This document shows, piece after piece, positions 26,727 through 37,388 of a stretch of DNA of 64,000 nt. The DNA comes from Bacillus sp. SD075 (lineage in GTDB: Bacteria; Bacillota; Bacilli; Bacillales; DSM-1321). Position 1 is the stretch's first letter. Each line of letters opens with the position of its first letter. The stretch is taken from contig NZ_JADILK010000002.1 in the NCBI RefSeq assembly GCF_017355165.1, forward strand, positions 62,001-126,000, in the 5' to 3' direction. A program made the position numbers and the translations under genes. The notes below the pieces were generated by a model. That model was not told the DNA's origin, did no database searches, and saw nothing but the letters and a program-made list of their open reading frames with translations.

Positions 26727-27347
26727 ATGGCTTTTAAATCAAAAAAAGACAAATTCGCAGTAATGCTTTTTAACATCGCTCAAAACCTAAAAGAAGGTGC
26801 GGATTATTTCGCGGATTATAAACTCAAAAACATCTCCGATCTAAAAGTATTTTCAGATACGATGAAAGACTATGAGCATAAAGGCGATTCAATGGTTCAT
26901 AACGTCATTAAAGAGCTGAACAATGCCTTCATCACTCCTATCGAAAGGGAGGATATCCTTGAATTAACCATGAGAATGGATGATGTCATAGACGGTTTGG
27001 AACACTGTGCGGCATTATTCGAAATGTACTCAATTGTCAATGCAGACGAGTATATGCTTAAGTTTGTGGATGCAATCAAACAATGTACGTATGAAATTGA
27101 AAATGCCGTCGATACGCTATCCACTAAAAAACTGCCAATGATTCGTGAAAATGCAATCAAAATTAAAGATCTTGAATCCGTTTGTGACGGAATCCAACGT
27201 CAATCAATCAAAAACTTGTTTACCGTTGAAAAAGATCCAATCAGGATCATTCAATATAAAGAAATATATGAAAGTCTTGAAGAGATTGCCGATCACTGTC
27301 AAGCGGTGGCCAATACACTTGAAACAATCATAATGAAAAACGCCTAA
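26727..27347 (+). CDS. DUF47/PhoU-like phosphate transport accessory protein
   Basis: A 206-residue, all-helical cytosolic protein of the DUF47 (TIGR00153) family, distantly like PhoU. The motif DYEHKGDSMVHNVIKELN and EREDILELTMRMDDVIDGLE supply the acidic metal-binding helices of this family. Such genes almost always lie directly upstream of a pit gene and are thought to modulate the transporter. I start at 26727 because TTGGGAGGC precedes it. The pit copy 2 gene starts 15 bases after its stop. Confidence 0.93.
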   Translation: MAFKSKKDKFAVMLFNIAQNLKEGADYFADYKLKNISDLKVFSDTMKDYEHKGDSMVHNVIKELNNAFITPIEREDILELTMRMDDVIDGLEHCAALFEMYSIVNADEYMLKFVDAIKQCTYEIENAVDTLSTKKLPMIRENAIKIKDLESVCDGIQRQSIKNLFTVEKDPIRIIQYKEIYESLEEIADHCQAVANTLETIIMKNA

Positions 27348-27362
27348 GGAGTACCCCAATAA

Positions 27363-28361
27363 ATGGATACTTTATTAATTTTAACAATATTAATCGTTTT
27401 CTTTGCTTTAGCATTTGACTTCATCAATGGTTTTCATGATACAGCCAATGCAATAGCGACTGCTGTTTCAACAAAGGCCATGAAGCCTAGGCATGCCATC
27501 ATCATGGCAGCCATCATGAATTTCGTCGGAGCTATGACCTTTACTGGAGTAGCGAAAACCATAACGAAGGATATCGTGGATCCGTTCACGCTTCCGAATG
27601 GTTCATATGTAATCATGGCTGCTCTGCTTGCCGCCATCATATGGAACCTTCTTACCTGGTATTACGGAATACCAAGCAGTTCCTCCCACGCATTGATTGG
27701 TTCGATTGCAGGGGCTGCCATTGCAGCAGCTGGCTTCTCCGGCATTAAATGGGAAGGATTCATGAAAATTCTTCAAGCTTTGATCTTCTCCCCGCTAATT
27801 GCTTTTGCAATCGGGTTTATCGTATACAGCATCTTTAAAGTAGTCTTTAAAAACAATAACTTGACAAAAACAAACCAAAAATTCCGTACTATACAGATTG
27901 CTACTGCAGCACTTCAATCGTATACCCACGGAACGAACGACGCTCAAAAAGCGATGGGGATCATCACGATGGCCCTTATTGCAAATGGTTATGCATCAAG
28001 TACCGATATCCCCTTCTGGGTTCAATTCTCCTGTGCGCTAGCAATGGGACTTGGAACTTCCGTTGGCGGATGGAAAATCATTAAAACGGTTGGCGGCAAA
28101 ATCATGAAAATCCGTCCGGTCAATGGTGTTGCAGCGGATTTAACCGGGGCCTTTATCATTTTCGGCGCAACTGTAATACACATGCCAGTCAGTACAACCC
28201 ATGTTATTTCGTCTTCAATCCTTGGTGTTGGATCAGCGCATCGTGTCAAGGGTGTAAAATGGGGAACGGCCAAAAGAATGATCATCACTTGGTTCATTAC
28301 CATTCCCATCTCGGCAACATTAGCAGGTGTTCTCTATCTTTTAATTAACTTGCTATTCTAA
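27363..28361 (+). CDS. pit: PiT-family inorganic phosphate permease (copy 2)
   Basis: A 332-residue paralogue of the gene at 25491 with exactly the same length. It shares long identical stretches, for instance GFHDTANAIATAVSTKA, RPVNGVAAD and VSTTHVISSSILGVGSAH. Differences are mainly conservative. It forms an operon with the DUF47 gene (AAGGAGTACC before the ATG), whereas copy 1 stands alone. The pair is best explained as a tandem duplication; copy 2 with DUF47 is the canonical arrangement. Confidence 0.95.
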   Translation: MDTLLILTILIVFFALAFDFINGFHDTANAIATAVSTKAMKPRHAIIMAAIMNFVGAMTFTGVAKTITKDIVDPFTLPNGSYVIMAALLAAIIWNLLTWYYGIPSSSSHALIGSIAGAAIAAAGFSGIKWEGFMKILQALIFSPLIAFAIGFIVYSIFKVVFKNNNLTKTNQKFRTIQIATAALQSYTHGTNDAQKAMGIITMALIANGYASSTDIPFWVQFSCALAMGLGTSVGGWKIIKTVGGKIMKIRPVNGVAADLTGAFIIFGATVIHMPVSTTHVISSSILGVGSAHRVKGVKWGTAKRMIITWFITIPISATLAGVLYLLINLLF

Positions 28362-28372
28362 AATGAAAAATC

Positions 28373-28408
28373 AAATCCCTTCCGGTTACCATCGGTAGGG
28401 ATTTTCTG
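28373..28408 (+). terminator. intrinsic terminator of the DUF47-pit operon
   Basis: Stem AAATCCCT-CCG paired with CGG-AGGGATTT around GTTACCAT, followed by TCTGTTTT. Confidence 0.8.
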
Positions 28409-28497
28409 TTTTAACAAAGGATTTATCTATGCTTATTAATAGGAAATCGTTTAAAATTCAAGGAGAAGGAATTTTTTTAGCGAGGGGCAAAATAAAA

Positions 28498-29757
28498 ATG
28501 AAGGAATTCGAAAAAAATAGAGATATTTTTAAAGACCTTTATGGAGATATGATGGAGTTTGCCGACAGAATAAGTTCTGTTTTAGGTTGTCCCATTACAA
28601 TCGAGGACGGTAACCACCGCTTACTTGCTTATAGCACACACGATGATACTACGGATCAGGCTCGTATCATGACCATAATCGGAAGACGTGTCCCTGAAAA
28701 GGTCATCAACAGTTTATGGAAAGATGGCTTCATCCCAGCGTTATTGAAAGAAGATGCCCCCATTAAGATCGGAGCCATCAATGATGTCGGTCTTGGTAAC
28801 AGGGTCGCGGTCTCCATCCGGAAGAATAACGAAGTACTTGGATTCATTTGGGCTTTGGAAGTAAATGAACCTTTCTCCGAAGAAGATATGAAATTTCTGC
28901 AATTCGCTGCCAAGGAGGCCAAAAACCAGTTACAGCAATTGCAATTGAAAAAGAAAAGGAAAGAAGCAGGCCATCAAGATTTCCTCTGGCGCATGTTGAC
29001 CGGGCACTATCAAGAAGAATCGGAAATAATTGAAAATTACACGAAATTCTCCATCCATGTACCAGTGGTTTTTTCCATATTGGTATTCGAATTTCCTAAA
29101 GAGATCAATCGCGAAGTGGAGCGATACATTTCATACATGTTAACGACCACTCAAAAGATAAGCAGTTCCTTATTTGCCATTGACCATAATAAGCTCATTC
29201 TTTTCGCGGGAGCCAACCAGGAGAACAGCCCTTCTTTCACTTCATCGATTTATGAATTCATTCCTTTTTTCATTCTGGAGATGAAACGGCGTTTCGGTGT
29301 TGAGCATATCCTTGGAACGGCTGGAAATATGTATAAAAACTTAATGGATGTTAAATCAAGTTACGAAGAAGCTCAATACACCCTAAAAATGAAGAATATT
29401 TTCCCTGATGACATGAAACTCATATTACATTATGAAGAACTTGGCATGTTTCAAATGATTGAAACACTCGCAAGCAACAAACAGCGCCGTGTTCATCCCT
29501 CCATCCTTAAGTTAAAAGCATACGACATGAAAAACCAGACGGAATTGCTGCAAACACTCACTGTCTATCTAGAGAAAGACTGCAACCCGAATGAAGCTTC
29601 AAAAAATCTTCATATCCATGTGAATACTTTGAATTACCGATTAAAAAGGATATCTGAAGTGGGAAATATACGGTTAAAAGACCCGATTCAAAAAATATCC
29701 CTCTTTCTTAACATTAAACTTAATCAATATGATGAATTTTTCAAGAAAAATTCATGA
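28498..29757 (+). CDS. adeR: PucR-family transcriptional regulator, probable AdeR (activator of ald)
   Basis: A 419-residue regulator. The N-terminal half (about 15-160) is GAF-like (LGCPITIEDGNHRLLAYST). The C-terminus carries the PucR helix-turn-helix NEASKNLHIHVNTLNYRLKR. I start at 28498 because GAGGGGC lies ten bases upstream. B. subtilis has a PucR protein, AdeR, encoded next to ald that activates it in response to alanine. Here ald is two genes downstream with a perfect palindrome in its upstream region, so AdeR is the likely identity; homology was not computed. Confidence 0.8.
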   Translation: MKEFEKNRDIFKDLYGDMMEFADRISSVLGCPITIEDGNHRLLAYSTHDDTTDQARIMTIIGRRVPEKVINSLWKDGFIPALLKEDAPIKIGAINDVGLGNRVAVSIRKNNEVLGFIWALEVNEPFSEEDMKFLQFAAKEAKNQLQQLQLKKKRKEAGHQDFLWRMLTGHYQEESEIIENYTKFSIHVPVVFSILVFEFPKEINREVERYISYMLTTTQKISSSLFAIDHNKLILFAGANQENSPSFTSSIYEFIPFFILEMKRRFGVEHILGTAGNMYKNLMDVKSSYEEAQYTLKMKNIFPDDMKLILHYEELGMFQMIETLASNKQRRVHPSILKLKAYDMKNQTELLQTLTVYLEKDCNPNEASKNLHIHVNTLNYRLKRISEVGNIRLKDPIQKISLFLNIKLNQYDEFFKKNS

Positions 29758-29803
29758 TATATTCCTTAAAATGGAATACTAGAAGTGTGGAAAGGTTGAT
29801 CAT

Positions 29804-30619
29804 ATGATATTTGAAACAAAAGATGAACTTGAAAAGGAATTAATAATCATTGAAAAATGGGAGAAAGACCAGAAAGGACTATGGTTTTGGGAACGGATTG
29901 GGCGGATTCCCTTCAAGCTATTGGATAAGTTGACACCTGATTTCATTCAGAAAAAGTTAGGTGTCATGCTTGATGAAATCGGCAGCTACATTCAGAATGG
30001 CGGCAAATATTTAACGAAAGAAGCCCATATTCTAAGTCAGCTGCAGGCCAAGGTTCCCGAGTTGAACATCACCTCCCTGGAAGATCTTTCAAACATCCCC
30101 CTCCATATCATGGATAGCGTGAGTCAGGATATTAAAAATTCAGGCAGTAAATTTGCAGCGGTTCAAGGTGCCACTACGGGGATTGGCGGAATCTTCACCT
30201 TGGCCATCGACATCCCCCTTCTTCTCGGCATGTCGATCAAAACCCTTCAGGATATCTCCATCACATATGGCTTCAATCCTAGAGACCGCCAAGAACGTAT
30301 TTTCATCGTCAAATGTCTGCAATTCACAACTTCGGATGTTGTCGGTAAAAAGGCTCTATTAAATGAATTGTCAAAAATGAGCCAGACTGATTCCCAATCA
30401 AAAAGGGAAATAGCATCCGAACTGCAAGGATGGCGAGAAGTTGTTTATACATACCGTGATCAGTTTGGCTGGAAAAAACTTTTGCAAATGGTTCCTGTTG
30501 CCGGAATAATATTTGGCGCCCTTACAAATCGTTCCATGATTGCCGATATAGCCAATACGGGAATCATGCTATATAAAAAAAGAAGGATTTTAGAGCGCAT
30601 TCAAGAACCTATTGCATAG
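29804..30619 (+). CDS. EcsC family protein
   Basis: A 271-residue protein of the EcsC family (LLDKLTPDFIQKKLG; GATTGIGGIFTLAIDIPLLL). It contains one Gly/Ala-rich amphipathic membrane-associated region at about 120-155 and a second hydrophobic segment near 230. The function is unknown; EcsC lies with an ABC transporter in B. subtilis, but this one does not. AAAGGTTG precedes the start. It lies between adeR and ald in the same direction. Confidence 0.85.
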   Translation: MIFETKDELEKELIIIEKWEKDQKGLWFWERIGRIPFKLLDKLTPDFIQKKLGVMLDEIGSYIQNGGKYLTKEAHILSQLQAKVPELNITSLEDLSNIPLHIMDSVSQDIKNSGSKFAAVQGATTGIGGIFTLAIDIPLLLGMSIKTLQDISITYGFNPRDRQERIFIVKCLQFTTSDVVGKKALLNELSKMSQTDSQSKREIASELQGWREVVYTYRDQFGWKKLLQMVPVAGIIFGALTNRSMIADIANTGIMLYKKRRILERIQEPIA

Positions 30620-30678
30620 AATTGAATACAGCTTAAAAGGACCTTGATTCTGGCGAGTCCATCTTTTTTGAAATTGCG

Positions 30679-30696
30679 TTTGTGGAATTCCACAAA
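30679..30696 (+). promoter_or_regulatory. candidate AdeR operator upstream of ald
   Basis: Perfect 18-bp palindrome TTTGTGGAATTCCACAAA. A -10 like TATACT at 30750-30755 would put the transcript start near 30762, so the palindrome centres at about -74.5. A weak -35 fits an activator-dependent promoter. A further half-site, TTCCACA, is at 30719-30725. Confidence 0.7.
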
Positions 30697-30795
30697 TACA
30701 CCTTTTTCATTTTTCTGATTTCCACATACTAACTACTTCTTTTTCCAACTATACTTGTGATACAAATAGTAAAACATATTATTGGAGGGATTAAG

Positions 30796-31929
30796 ATGAG
30801 AATAGGAATTCCAAAAGAGATTAAGAACAATGAAAATCGTGTAGCTATCACTCCAGCTGGGGTTGTGGCATTAGTCAATGCAGGACACGAAGTATTAATC
30901 GAAATGAACGCAGGCCTAGGAAGCAGTTTTACAAATGAATCATATCAAGAAGCTGGTGCTGTGATAGTCGAGGACGCTGCTAGCGTTTGGTCAAGCACAG
31001 AAATGATCATGAAAGTAAAAGAACCTATCTCATCTGAATATAAATATTTCCGAAAAGATTTAATCCTTTTCACATATTTACATCTTGCGGCTGAACCGGC
31101 ACTAGCTCAGGCCCTGAAAGAAAGCGGTGTCTTGGCTATTGCTTATGAAACGGTTGCAGTAAACCGCACACTTCCTTTATTGACACCAATGAGTGAAGTT
31201 GCAGGACGCATGGCTGCACAAATCGGTGCTCAGTTCCTTGAAAAAAATAACGGTGGGAAAGGAATTCTCTTAAGCGGAGTTCCTGGAGTTAAACGTGGTA
31301 AGGTCGCTGTTGTCGGCGGAGGTATGGTTGGAACGAATGCTGCAAAAATCGCTATTGGATTAGGCGCAGATGTTACCATTCTTGACTTAAGCCCTGACCG
31401 TCTTCGTCAACTTGATGATATTTTCGGAAATGAACTGACTACACTTATCTCCAACCCATATAATATTGCAGAAGCAGTCAAAGATGCCGATTTAGTAATT
31501 GGTGCTGTTTTGATTCCAGGTGCTAAAGCTCCTAAGCTCGTTACTGAAGAAATGGTTAAATCGATGTCTCCAGGTTCAGTCATTGTCGATGTTGCAATCG
31601 ACCAAGGCGGTATCTTTGAAACGGTCGACCACATAACAACACATGATAACCCTACTTATGTTAAACATGGAGTAGTACATTATGCAGTGGCGAATATGCC
31701 AGGGGCAGTGCCTCAAACTTCTACAGTTGCTTTAACTAACGTAACAGTGCCATTTGCACTTCAAATTGCAAACAAAGGTGCCATCAAAGCTATTCTTGAA
31801 AATGATGCACTTGCAAAAGGCGTCAATGTAGCGAATGGTGAAATCACGTTCGAAGCAGTTGCCACAGACCTTGGCTACAACTATGTAAGTGTTGAAAACG
31901 CCTTAAACTCAAATAACATTAACGCTTAA
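30796..31929 (+). CDS. ald: alanine dehydrogenase
   Basis: A 377-residue NAD-dependent enzyme that interconverts L-alanine and pyruvate plus ammonia in the cytosol. The N-terminal signature [19 protein letters not shown], catalytic Lys75 (VKEP) and His96 (YLHLA), and the Rossmann motif [15 protein letters not shown] are all present. I start at 30796 because ATTGGAGGGATTAAG precedes it. In Bacillus it supports growth on alanine and sporulation. Expression probably depends on the palindrome at 30679. Confidence 0.97.
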   Translation: MRIGIPKEIKNNENRVAITPAGVVALVNAGHEVLIEMNAGLGSSFTNESYQEAGAVIVEDAASVWSSTEMIMKVKEPISSEYKYFRKDLILFTYLHLAAEPALAQALKESGVLAIAYETVAVNRTLPLLTPMSEVAGRMAAQIGAQFLEKNNGGKGILLSGVPGVKRGKVAVVGGGMVGTNAAKIAIGLGADVTILDLSPDRLRQLDDIFGNELTTLISNPYNIAEAVKDADLVIGAVLIPGAKAPKLVTEEMVKSMSPGSVIVDVAIDQGGIFETVDHITTHDNPTYVKHGVVHYAVANMPGAVPQTSTVALTNVTVPFALQIANKGAIKAILENDALAKGVNVANGEITFEAVATDLGYNYVSVENALNSNNINA

Positions 31930-31933
31930 TAAA

Positions 31934-31980
31934 AAATAAGACTCCGGACGACGCAATCTTGTCTGGAGTCTTATTTTTTT
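31934..31980 (+). terminator. intrinsic terminator of ald
   Basis: Stem AAATAAGACTCCGGAC / GTCTGGAGTCTTATTT with an 11-base loop and trailing T run. Confidence 0.92.
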
Positions 31981-32146
31981 GGACGGGAGACTCGTTGAAG
32001 CTGTACTTCTTCCGACAATGTCTAGGTCAGGCCGAATTATCTCGCACAACGGGCGATTTTTCCGGATATAGCTCGAATTAAAGACTAAAATCATTATTTT
32101 TATACGTTTATATGTTTAAATTACGTGATAGGTAATTGGCATTTTT

Positions 32147-32205
32147 GACTTGATCCCCATATAGTAGGCAAAGATATGCCACTACATTTTATATGGGATC
32201 AAGTC
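32147..32205. repeat. 59-bp interrupted inverted repeat between ald and glcD
   Basis: GACTTGATCCC..ATATA at the left pairs with TATAT..GGGATCAAGTC at the right, and inner GTAG/CTAC and GGCA/TGCC continue the stem to a short AAGATA loop. Neither side has a T run, so it is not a typical terminator. It may be a small palindromic repeat element. Confidence 0.6.
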
Positions 32206-32241
32206 GAGTTATTACTAATCTAATAAAATGGAGTATTCCTC

Positions 32242-33609
32242 TTAATCTACGAAAATCTTCCCAGGATTCATTATTCCTTTCGGATCCAATGCCTGTTTGA
32301 TCGTTTTCATCACTTCGTAAGCTCCTCCATGCTCCCTTCGTTGATACTTCGATTTTCCAAGTCCTACCCCATGTTCACCCGTACATGTACCGCCTTTCAT
32401 TAATGCAAATTCGACGATTTCATCATTTAACCTCTTCGCTTCTTTAACTTCTTCAGGATTTTTCAGATCGATCATGAATAATACGTGATAATTCCCGTCA
32501 CCTACATGTCCTACAATCGCACCCTCCACTTTGGATTGTCCGACTTTCTTCCTTGTATCCAGTATGGCATTCGATAATTCATGAAGGGGCACACTTACGT
32601 CGGTCACCATCAGCTTCTTTCCAGGTGCGCTGTGAATGAATGCGTATGCGAGATTATGGCGCGCTTCCCATAAGGCATTACGTGCTTTTGAATCGGTTTC
32701 AAACTGGATATCCCCACAGCCAAAATCATTTACGATTTCCTTGGCAAACTTGACGTCCTGTTCCAGTCCGGCAAAGTTTCCATGAAACTCGAGGAATAAA
32801 GTTGGTTGGACATCATAGGATTTGTCCATAAATTGATTAACTTTTTTTATGGACACGGCATCAACCAATTCAATTCGTGCAATCGGGATGCCGGCAAGCA
32901 TGATCCCATTAACCGCAGATACTGCCTGTTCGACGGTTGGAAATGAAGCTCTCCCAGCCATTGTGACCTCAGGAATGCCATAAACTCTTAAAGTCAGTTC
33001 AGTAAATACACCTAGCGTACCTTCAGAGCCGACAAACAAGCCATTCAAATGAATGCCTGAAGATGATTTTGTCGCTAAACTTCCGGAATGAATCACTTCA
33101 CCGTTTGCTAAAACCACTTCTAAATCCCGGACTTGATCACGCATTATCCCATATTTGACCGAGGTCGTCCCACTTGCATTCGTAGCTGCCATCCCTCCCA
33201 ATGTTGCATCGGCACCAGGATCGACGGAAAAGAACAAACCGTATTTTTTTAATTCTTTATTGAGTTGCGTCCTTGTCACACCTGGTTGGACCTTCACAAG
33301 GAAATCATTTTCCCTAATTTCCAATATTTGATTCATCAAGGACAAATCCATGGAAATTCCCCCTTTGACTGGAACGACATGCCCTTCCAAACTTGACCCT
33401 AATCCAAAAGGAATGACCGGTATTTCATGCTCATTCGAATACCGCATGACTGAACTGACTTCCCCGGTATCCCTTGGGTATATGACCACATCCGGTAAAT
33501 GCGGAGTGTGGTAGGATTCATCATGGCTGTGCTGTTTCAATAAAGTTTCATTCACCGTTACTTGTTCTTCCGAAAGTATCTTTCTTAATTCTTCTATATA
33601 ACTATTCAT
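32242..33609 (-). CDS. glcD: FAD-linked 2-hydroxy acid dehydrogenase, GlcD/D-lactate dehydrogenase type
   Basis: A 455-residue flavoprotein. The PCMH FAD-binding domain is at about 35-215 (VIPFGLGSSLEGH, SVDPGADATLGGMAATNASG, LFVGSEGTLG). The FAD-oxidase C-terminal domain follows, with GHVGDGNYH and CTGEHGVGLGK as metal/substrate-site motifs. It oxidises glycolate, D-lactate or a related acid; the exact substrate is not clear. No iron-sulfur partner (GlcF) is adjacent. I start at 33609 because AGAGGGGGCAGC precedes it. Confidence 0.88.
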   Translation of the reverse strand: MNSYIEELRKILSEEQVTVNETLLKQHSHDESYHTPHLPDVVIYPRDTGEVSSVMRYSNEHEIPVIPFGLGSSLEGHVVPVKGGISMDLSLMNQILEIRENDFLVKVQPGVTRTQLNKELKKYGLFFSVDPGADATLGGMAATNASGTTSVKYGIMRDQVRDLEVVLANGEVIHSGSLATKSSSGIHLNGLFVGSEGTLGVFTELTLRVYGIPEVTMAGRASFPTVEQAVSAVNGIMLAGIPIARIELVDAVSIKKVNQFMDKSYDVQPTLFLEFHGNFAGLEQDVKFAKEIVNDFGCGDIQFETDSKARNALWEARHNLAYAFIHSAPGKKLMVTDVSVPLHELSNAILDTRKKVGQSKVEGAIVGHVGDGNYHVLFMIDLKNPEEVKEAKRLNDEIVEFALMKGGTCTGEHGVGLGKSKYQRREHGGAYEVMKTIKQALDPKGIMNPGKIFVD

Positions 33610-33660
33610 TATGCTGCCCCCTCTTTTTTTTACAAATATTCTGAAAATATCGCACAAATG

Positions 33661-33685
33661 GGATTGCCCGCTAACTGGCAATCCA
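33661..33685 (-). terminator. hairpin after proC
   Basis: GGATTGCC / GGCAATCC stem with an eight-base loop just past the stop; weak T run on the minus strand (CATTTGTG). Confidence 0.6.
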
Positions 33686-33690
33686 TTTCT

Positions 33691-34497
33691 TCACTTACTG
33701 AAACCTTTCGTTTTATCCGTGCAGGCCTTCATTGCTTGTAGAACGCTGGATCTTAGCTGATTCTCTTCTAAAGAAGCTACCGCAGATATCGTTGAACCGC
33801 CCGGTGTACAGACATCATCTTTTAAAGCAGCAGGATGTTTTTCCGTTTCGAGGACCATCTTAGCAGCTCCCATTACAGCTTGTGCAGCCATTCGGTATGC
33901 TTGTTTTCGTGGAATGCCATCACGGACCCCTCCATCAGCCAGCGCCTCGATGAACATGTATACATAAGCAGGTGACGAACCGCTGATGGCCGGCACTGCG
34001 TCCATTAAATCTTCATGGAGGATTTCCGTTTTACCGAAACTATTCAGCAGTTCAGTCACACCCTCTATATCAGCATCGGTCATTTCATCATTAATACTCA
34101 TGGCCGTCATGCCTTCACCAACAAGCGAAGGAGTGTTTGGCATCGTCCGGACAACCTTCACTTTTTTTCCAAAGCCGCTCTCAACTAGAGAAATCGTGAT
34201 CCCCGCTGCCATAGTGATGATCACAGCGTCTTCTTTCACATGATTCTTCACTTCTTCAAGCACTTGCTTATGCTTGGCAGGTTGGATCCCTAAAAAGAGA
34301 AAATCGGCAAAACCGGCAACTTCTTTATTATCCAACGTACCTTTAACCTTATATTTCATGGTGATTTTAGTTTTGGTTTCCACACTCGCAGTACTGACCA
34401 TGATTCCTTCTGGTGAAATGACCTCTGCAAGCAACATGCCCTCAAGCATTGCCTCACCCATTTTACCGCATCCAATAAACCCGATTCTTTTATTCAT
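33691..34497 (-). CDS. proC: pyrroline-5-carboxylate reductase
   Basis: A 268-residue enzyme catalysing the last step of proline synthesis, NAD(P)H reduction of pyrroline-5-carboxylate. The Rossmann motif GFIGCGKMGEAMLEG is at the N-terminus, and the signature GSSPAYVYMFIEALADGGVR and DDVCTPGGSTI are in the C-terminal domain. All family residues look intact and the length is usual. No other proline gene is adjacent. Confidence 0.95.
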   Translation of the reverse strand: MNKRIGFIGCGKMGEAMLEGMLLAEVISPEGIMVSTASVETKTKITMKYKVKGTLDNKEVAGFADFLFLGIQPAKHKQVLEEVKNHVKEDAVIITMAAGITISLVESGFGKKVKVVRTMPNTPSLVGEGMTAMSINDEMTDADIEGVTELLNSFGKTEILHEDLMDAVPAISGSSPAYVYMFIEALADGGVRDGIPRKQAYRMAAQAVMGAAKMVLETEKHPAALKDDVCTPGGSTISAVASLEENQLRSSVLQAMKACTDKTKGFSK

Positions 34498-34678
34498 ATT
34501 TTACACTTCCAATCATAAGTTCATCTATATTCCTTCTTATTATATCGGATTTGATAAATGGAAACACGTAGGAGATATTAATCTGGAGGAGTTGATGGTT
34601 TTTAGTCGAATTACTTAAGTGTTTTGAATGACCTTTATATCCACCTTCATGCAATTGGAATTTTCAGCGAAAAAACCG

Positions 34679-34724
34679 TTGACTAATTGGTCATTTCGGA
34701 TTTATAATTTTGACCTATTAGTCA
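34679..34724 (+). promoter_or_regulatory. promoter of the DHA2 exporter gene overlapped by two mirror-image operators
   Basis: TTGACT (34679-34684), 18 bp, TATAAT (34703-34708) form a strong promoter. TGACTAATTGGTCA at 34680-34693 covers the -35, and TGACCTATTAGTCA at 34711-34724 covers the start region. The second is nearly the reverse complement of the first. Centres are 31 bp apart, about three helical turns. A TetR- or MarR-type repressor would fit; none is encoded next to it. Confidence 0.75.
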
Positions 34725-34751
34725 TAAAACGAATAAGAAATACAGTTCTAG

Positions 34752-36332
<1,581 letters not shown>

Positions 36333-36344
36333 AAATTTGCTCGG

Positions 36345-36376
36345 GCCCGGCTGATATAAACAGCCGGGCTTTTTAT
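36345..36376 (+). terminator. intrinsic terminator of the DHA2 gene
   Basis: Stem GCCCGGCTG / CAGCCGGGC around ATATAAA followed by TTTTTATT. Confidence 0.92.
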
Positions 36377-36442
36377 TCCCTTCATGTTTCTTTTTCATTG
36401 ATAAGGGAATTTTACCTGTATGAGACTAAATGGAGTGATACT

Positions 36443-37075
36443 ATGAACAAGATAAACCATTCAATTTTACCTGAGGATTTTTATCAGCAGCCCACGCTTG
36501 AACTGGCAAAATCCCTTCTTGGCTGCCTGATAGTAAAAGAAACAGCGGATGGAACCGCTTCTGGATTCATTGTTGAAACAGAGGCATATATTGGACCTGA
36601 GGACAGGGCTGCACATAGTTTCGGAAATAGAAGGACAACACGGACGGAAGTGATGTTCGGTAATTCCGGATTGATATATACATACGTCATGCACACACAT
36701 ACACTGGTCAATGTCGTAAGCGGAGGACCTGAAAATCCGGAGGCCATTTTAATCCGGGCGGTTGAACCCTTTTCCGGGCTTGAGTTAATGCATGAAAGAC
36801 GCGGAATTGCCGATATTCATAAATGGACCGATGGACCTGGGAAGCTAACAAAGGCACTAGGCATCACCATGGATGATTATGGTCGATCTTTTACGTCCCC
36901 CCCGCTATATCTTGCTGCCGGAAAAAAGCCTGAACACATTTCCAGCGGGCCCCGCGTCGGAATCGACAACTCCGGGGTAGCAAAAGATTATCCTTGGCGT
37001 TTCTGGGTTACCAACAATCCGTTTATATCCCGTAAAAACCTAATTAATAAAGTGTTACCAAAAAGGAAAACATGA
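36443..37075 (+). CDS. 3-methyladenine (alkyladenine) DNA glycosylase, AAG/MPG type
   Basis: A 210-residue base-excision repair enzyme of the AAG/MPG family. The catalytic Glu lies in IVETEAYIGPEDRAAHS, and the DNA-binding segments RTEVMFGNSGLIYTY, NPEAILIRAVEP, DGPGKLTKALGI and SGPRVGID are present. It removes alkylated purines. I start at 36443 because ATGGAGTGATACT precedes it; a longer frame runs back into the exporter gene and is not supported. Length is normal for the bacterial family. Confidence 0.93.
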   Translation: MNKINHSILPEDFYQQPTLELAKSLLGCLIVKETADGTASGFIVETEAYIGPEDRAAHSFGNRRTTRTEVMFGNSGLIYTYVMHTHTLVNVVSGGPENPEAILIRAVEPFSGLELMHERRGIADIHKWTDGPGKLTKALGITMDDYGRSFTSPPLYLAAGKKPEHISSGPRVGIDNSGVAKDYPWRFWVTNNPFISRKNLINKVLPKRKT

Positions 37076-37080
37076 TTTTA

Positions 37081-37143
37081 TCCCCTCTAAGTGAACAGCG
37101 TAAAAACTGCGGATGTTACACTGTTCACTTAGAGGGGATTTTA
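37081..37143 (+). terminator. intrinsic terminator of the glycosylase gene
   Basis: 18-base perfect arms TCCCCTCTAAGTGAACAG and complement at 37121-37138, followed by TTTTA. The 22-base loop is larger than usual. Confidence 0.8.
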
Positions 37144-37330
37144 CTTCGCCCGGAATCATCCCGAAATATCAAAATTCGTGAATGAAAGGATTAGGAAATA
37201 GCTGGAGGCACTCATAGCCCAAAAGGAAAATGGCTTAAGTTGAAGTAATACTTAATTCCTGCCAAACCTATTCATTACCATAATTCCCTTACTTTTTCAA
37301 CTTCCAACCTATTACCCCAGTAATAATAAA

Positions 37331-37359
37331 TTGACTTCTTTCTATTACGAACCTAATAT
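37331..37359 (+). promoter_or_regulatory. SigA-type promoter of the permease/DUF1980 operon
   Basis: TTGACT at 37331-37336 and TAATAT at 37354-37359, spaced by 17 bp and about 30 bp upstream of the start codon. The rest of 37144-37330 shows nothing recognised. Confidence 0.6.
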
Positions 37360-37388
37360 AGTTAAGTCAGCAATATGGAAGGTGGTTT

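Noticed and set aside
37300-37380. Zur or Fur box before the UPF0718 permease
   Set aside because: Only one half-site (ATTACGAA) is present; the other half does not match.
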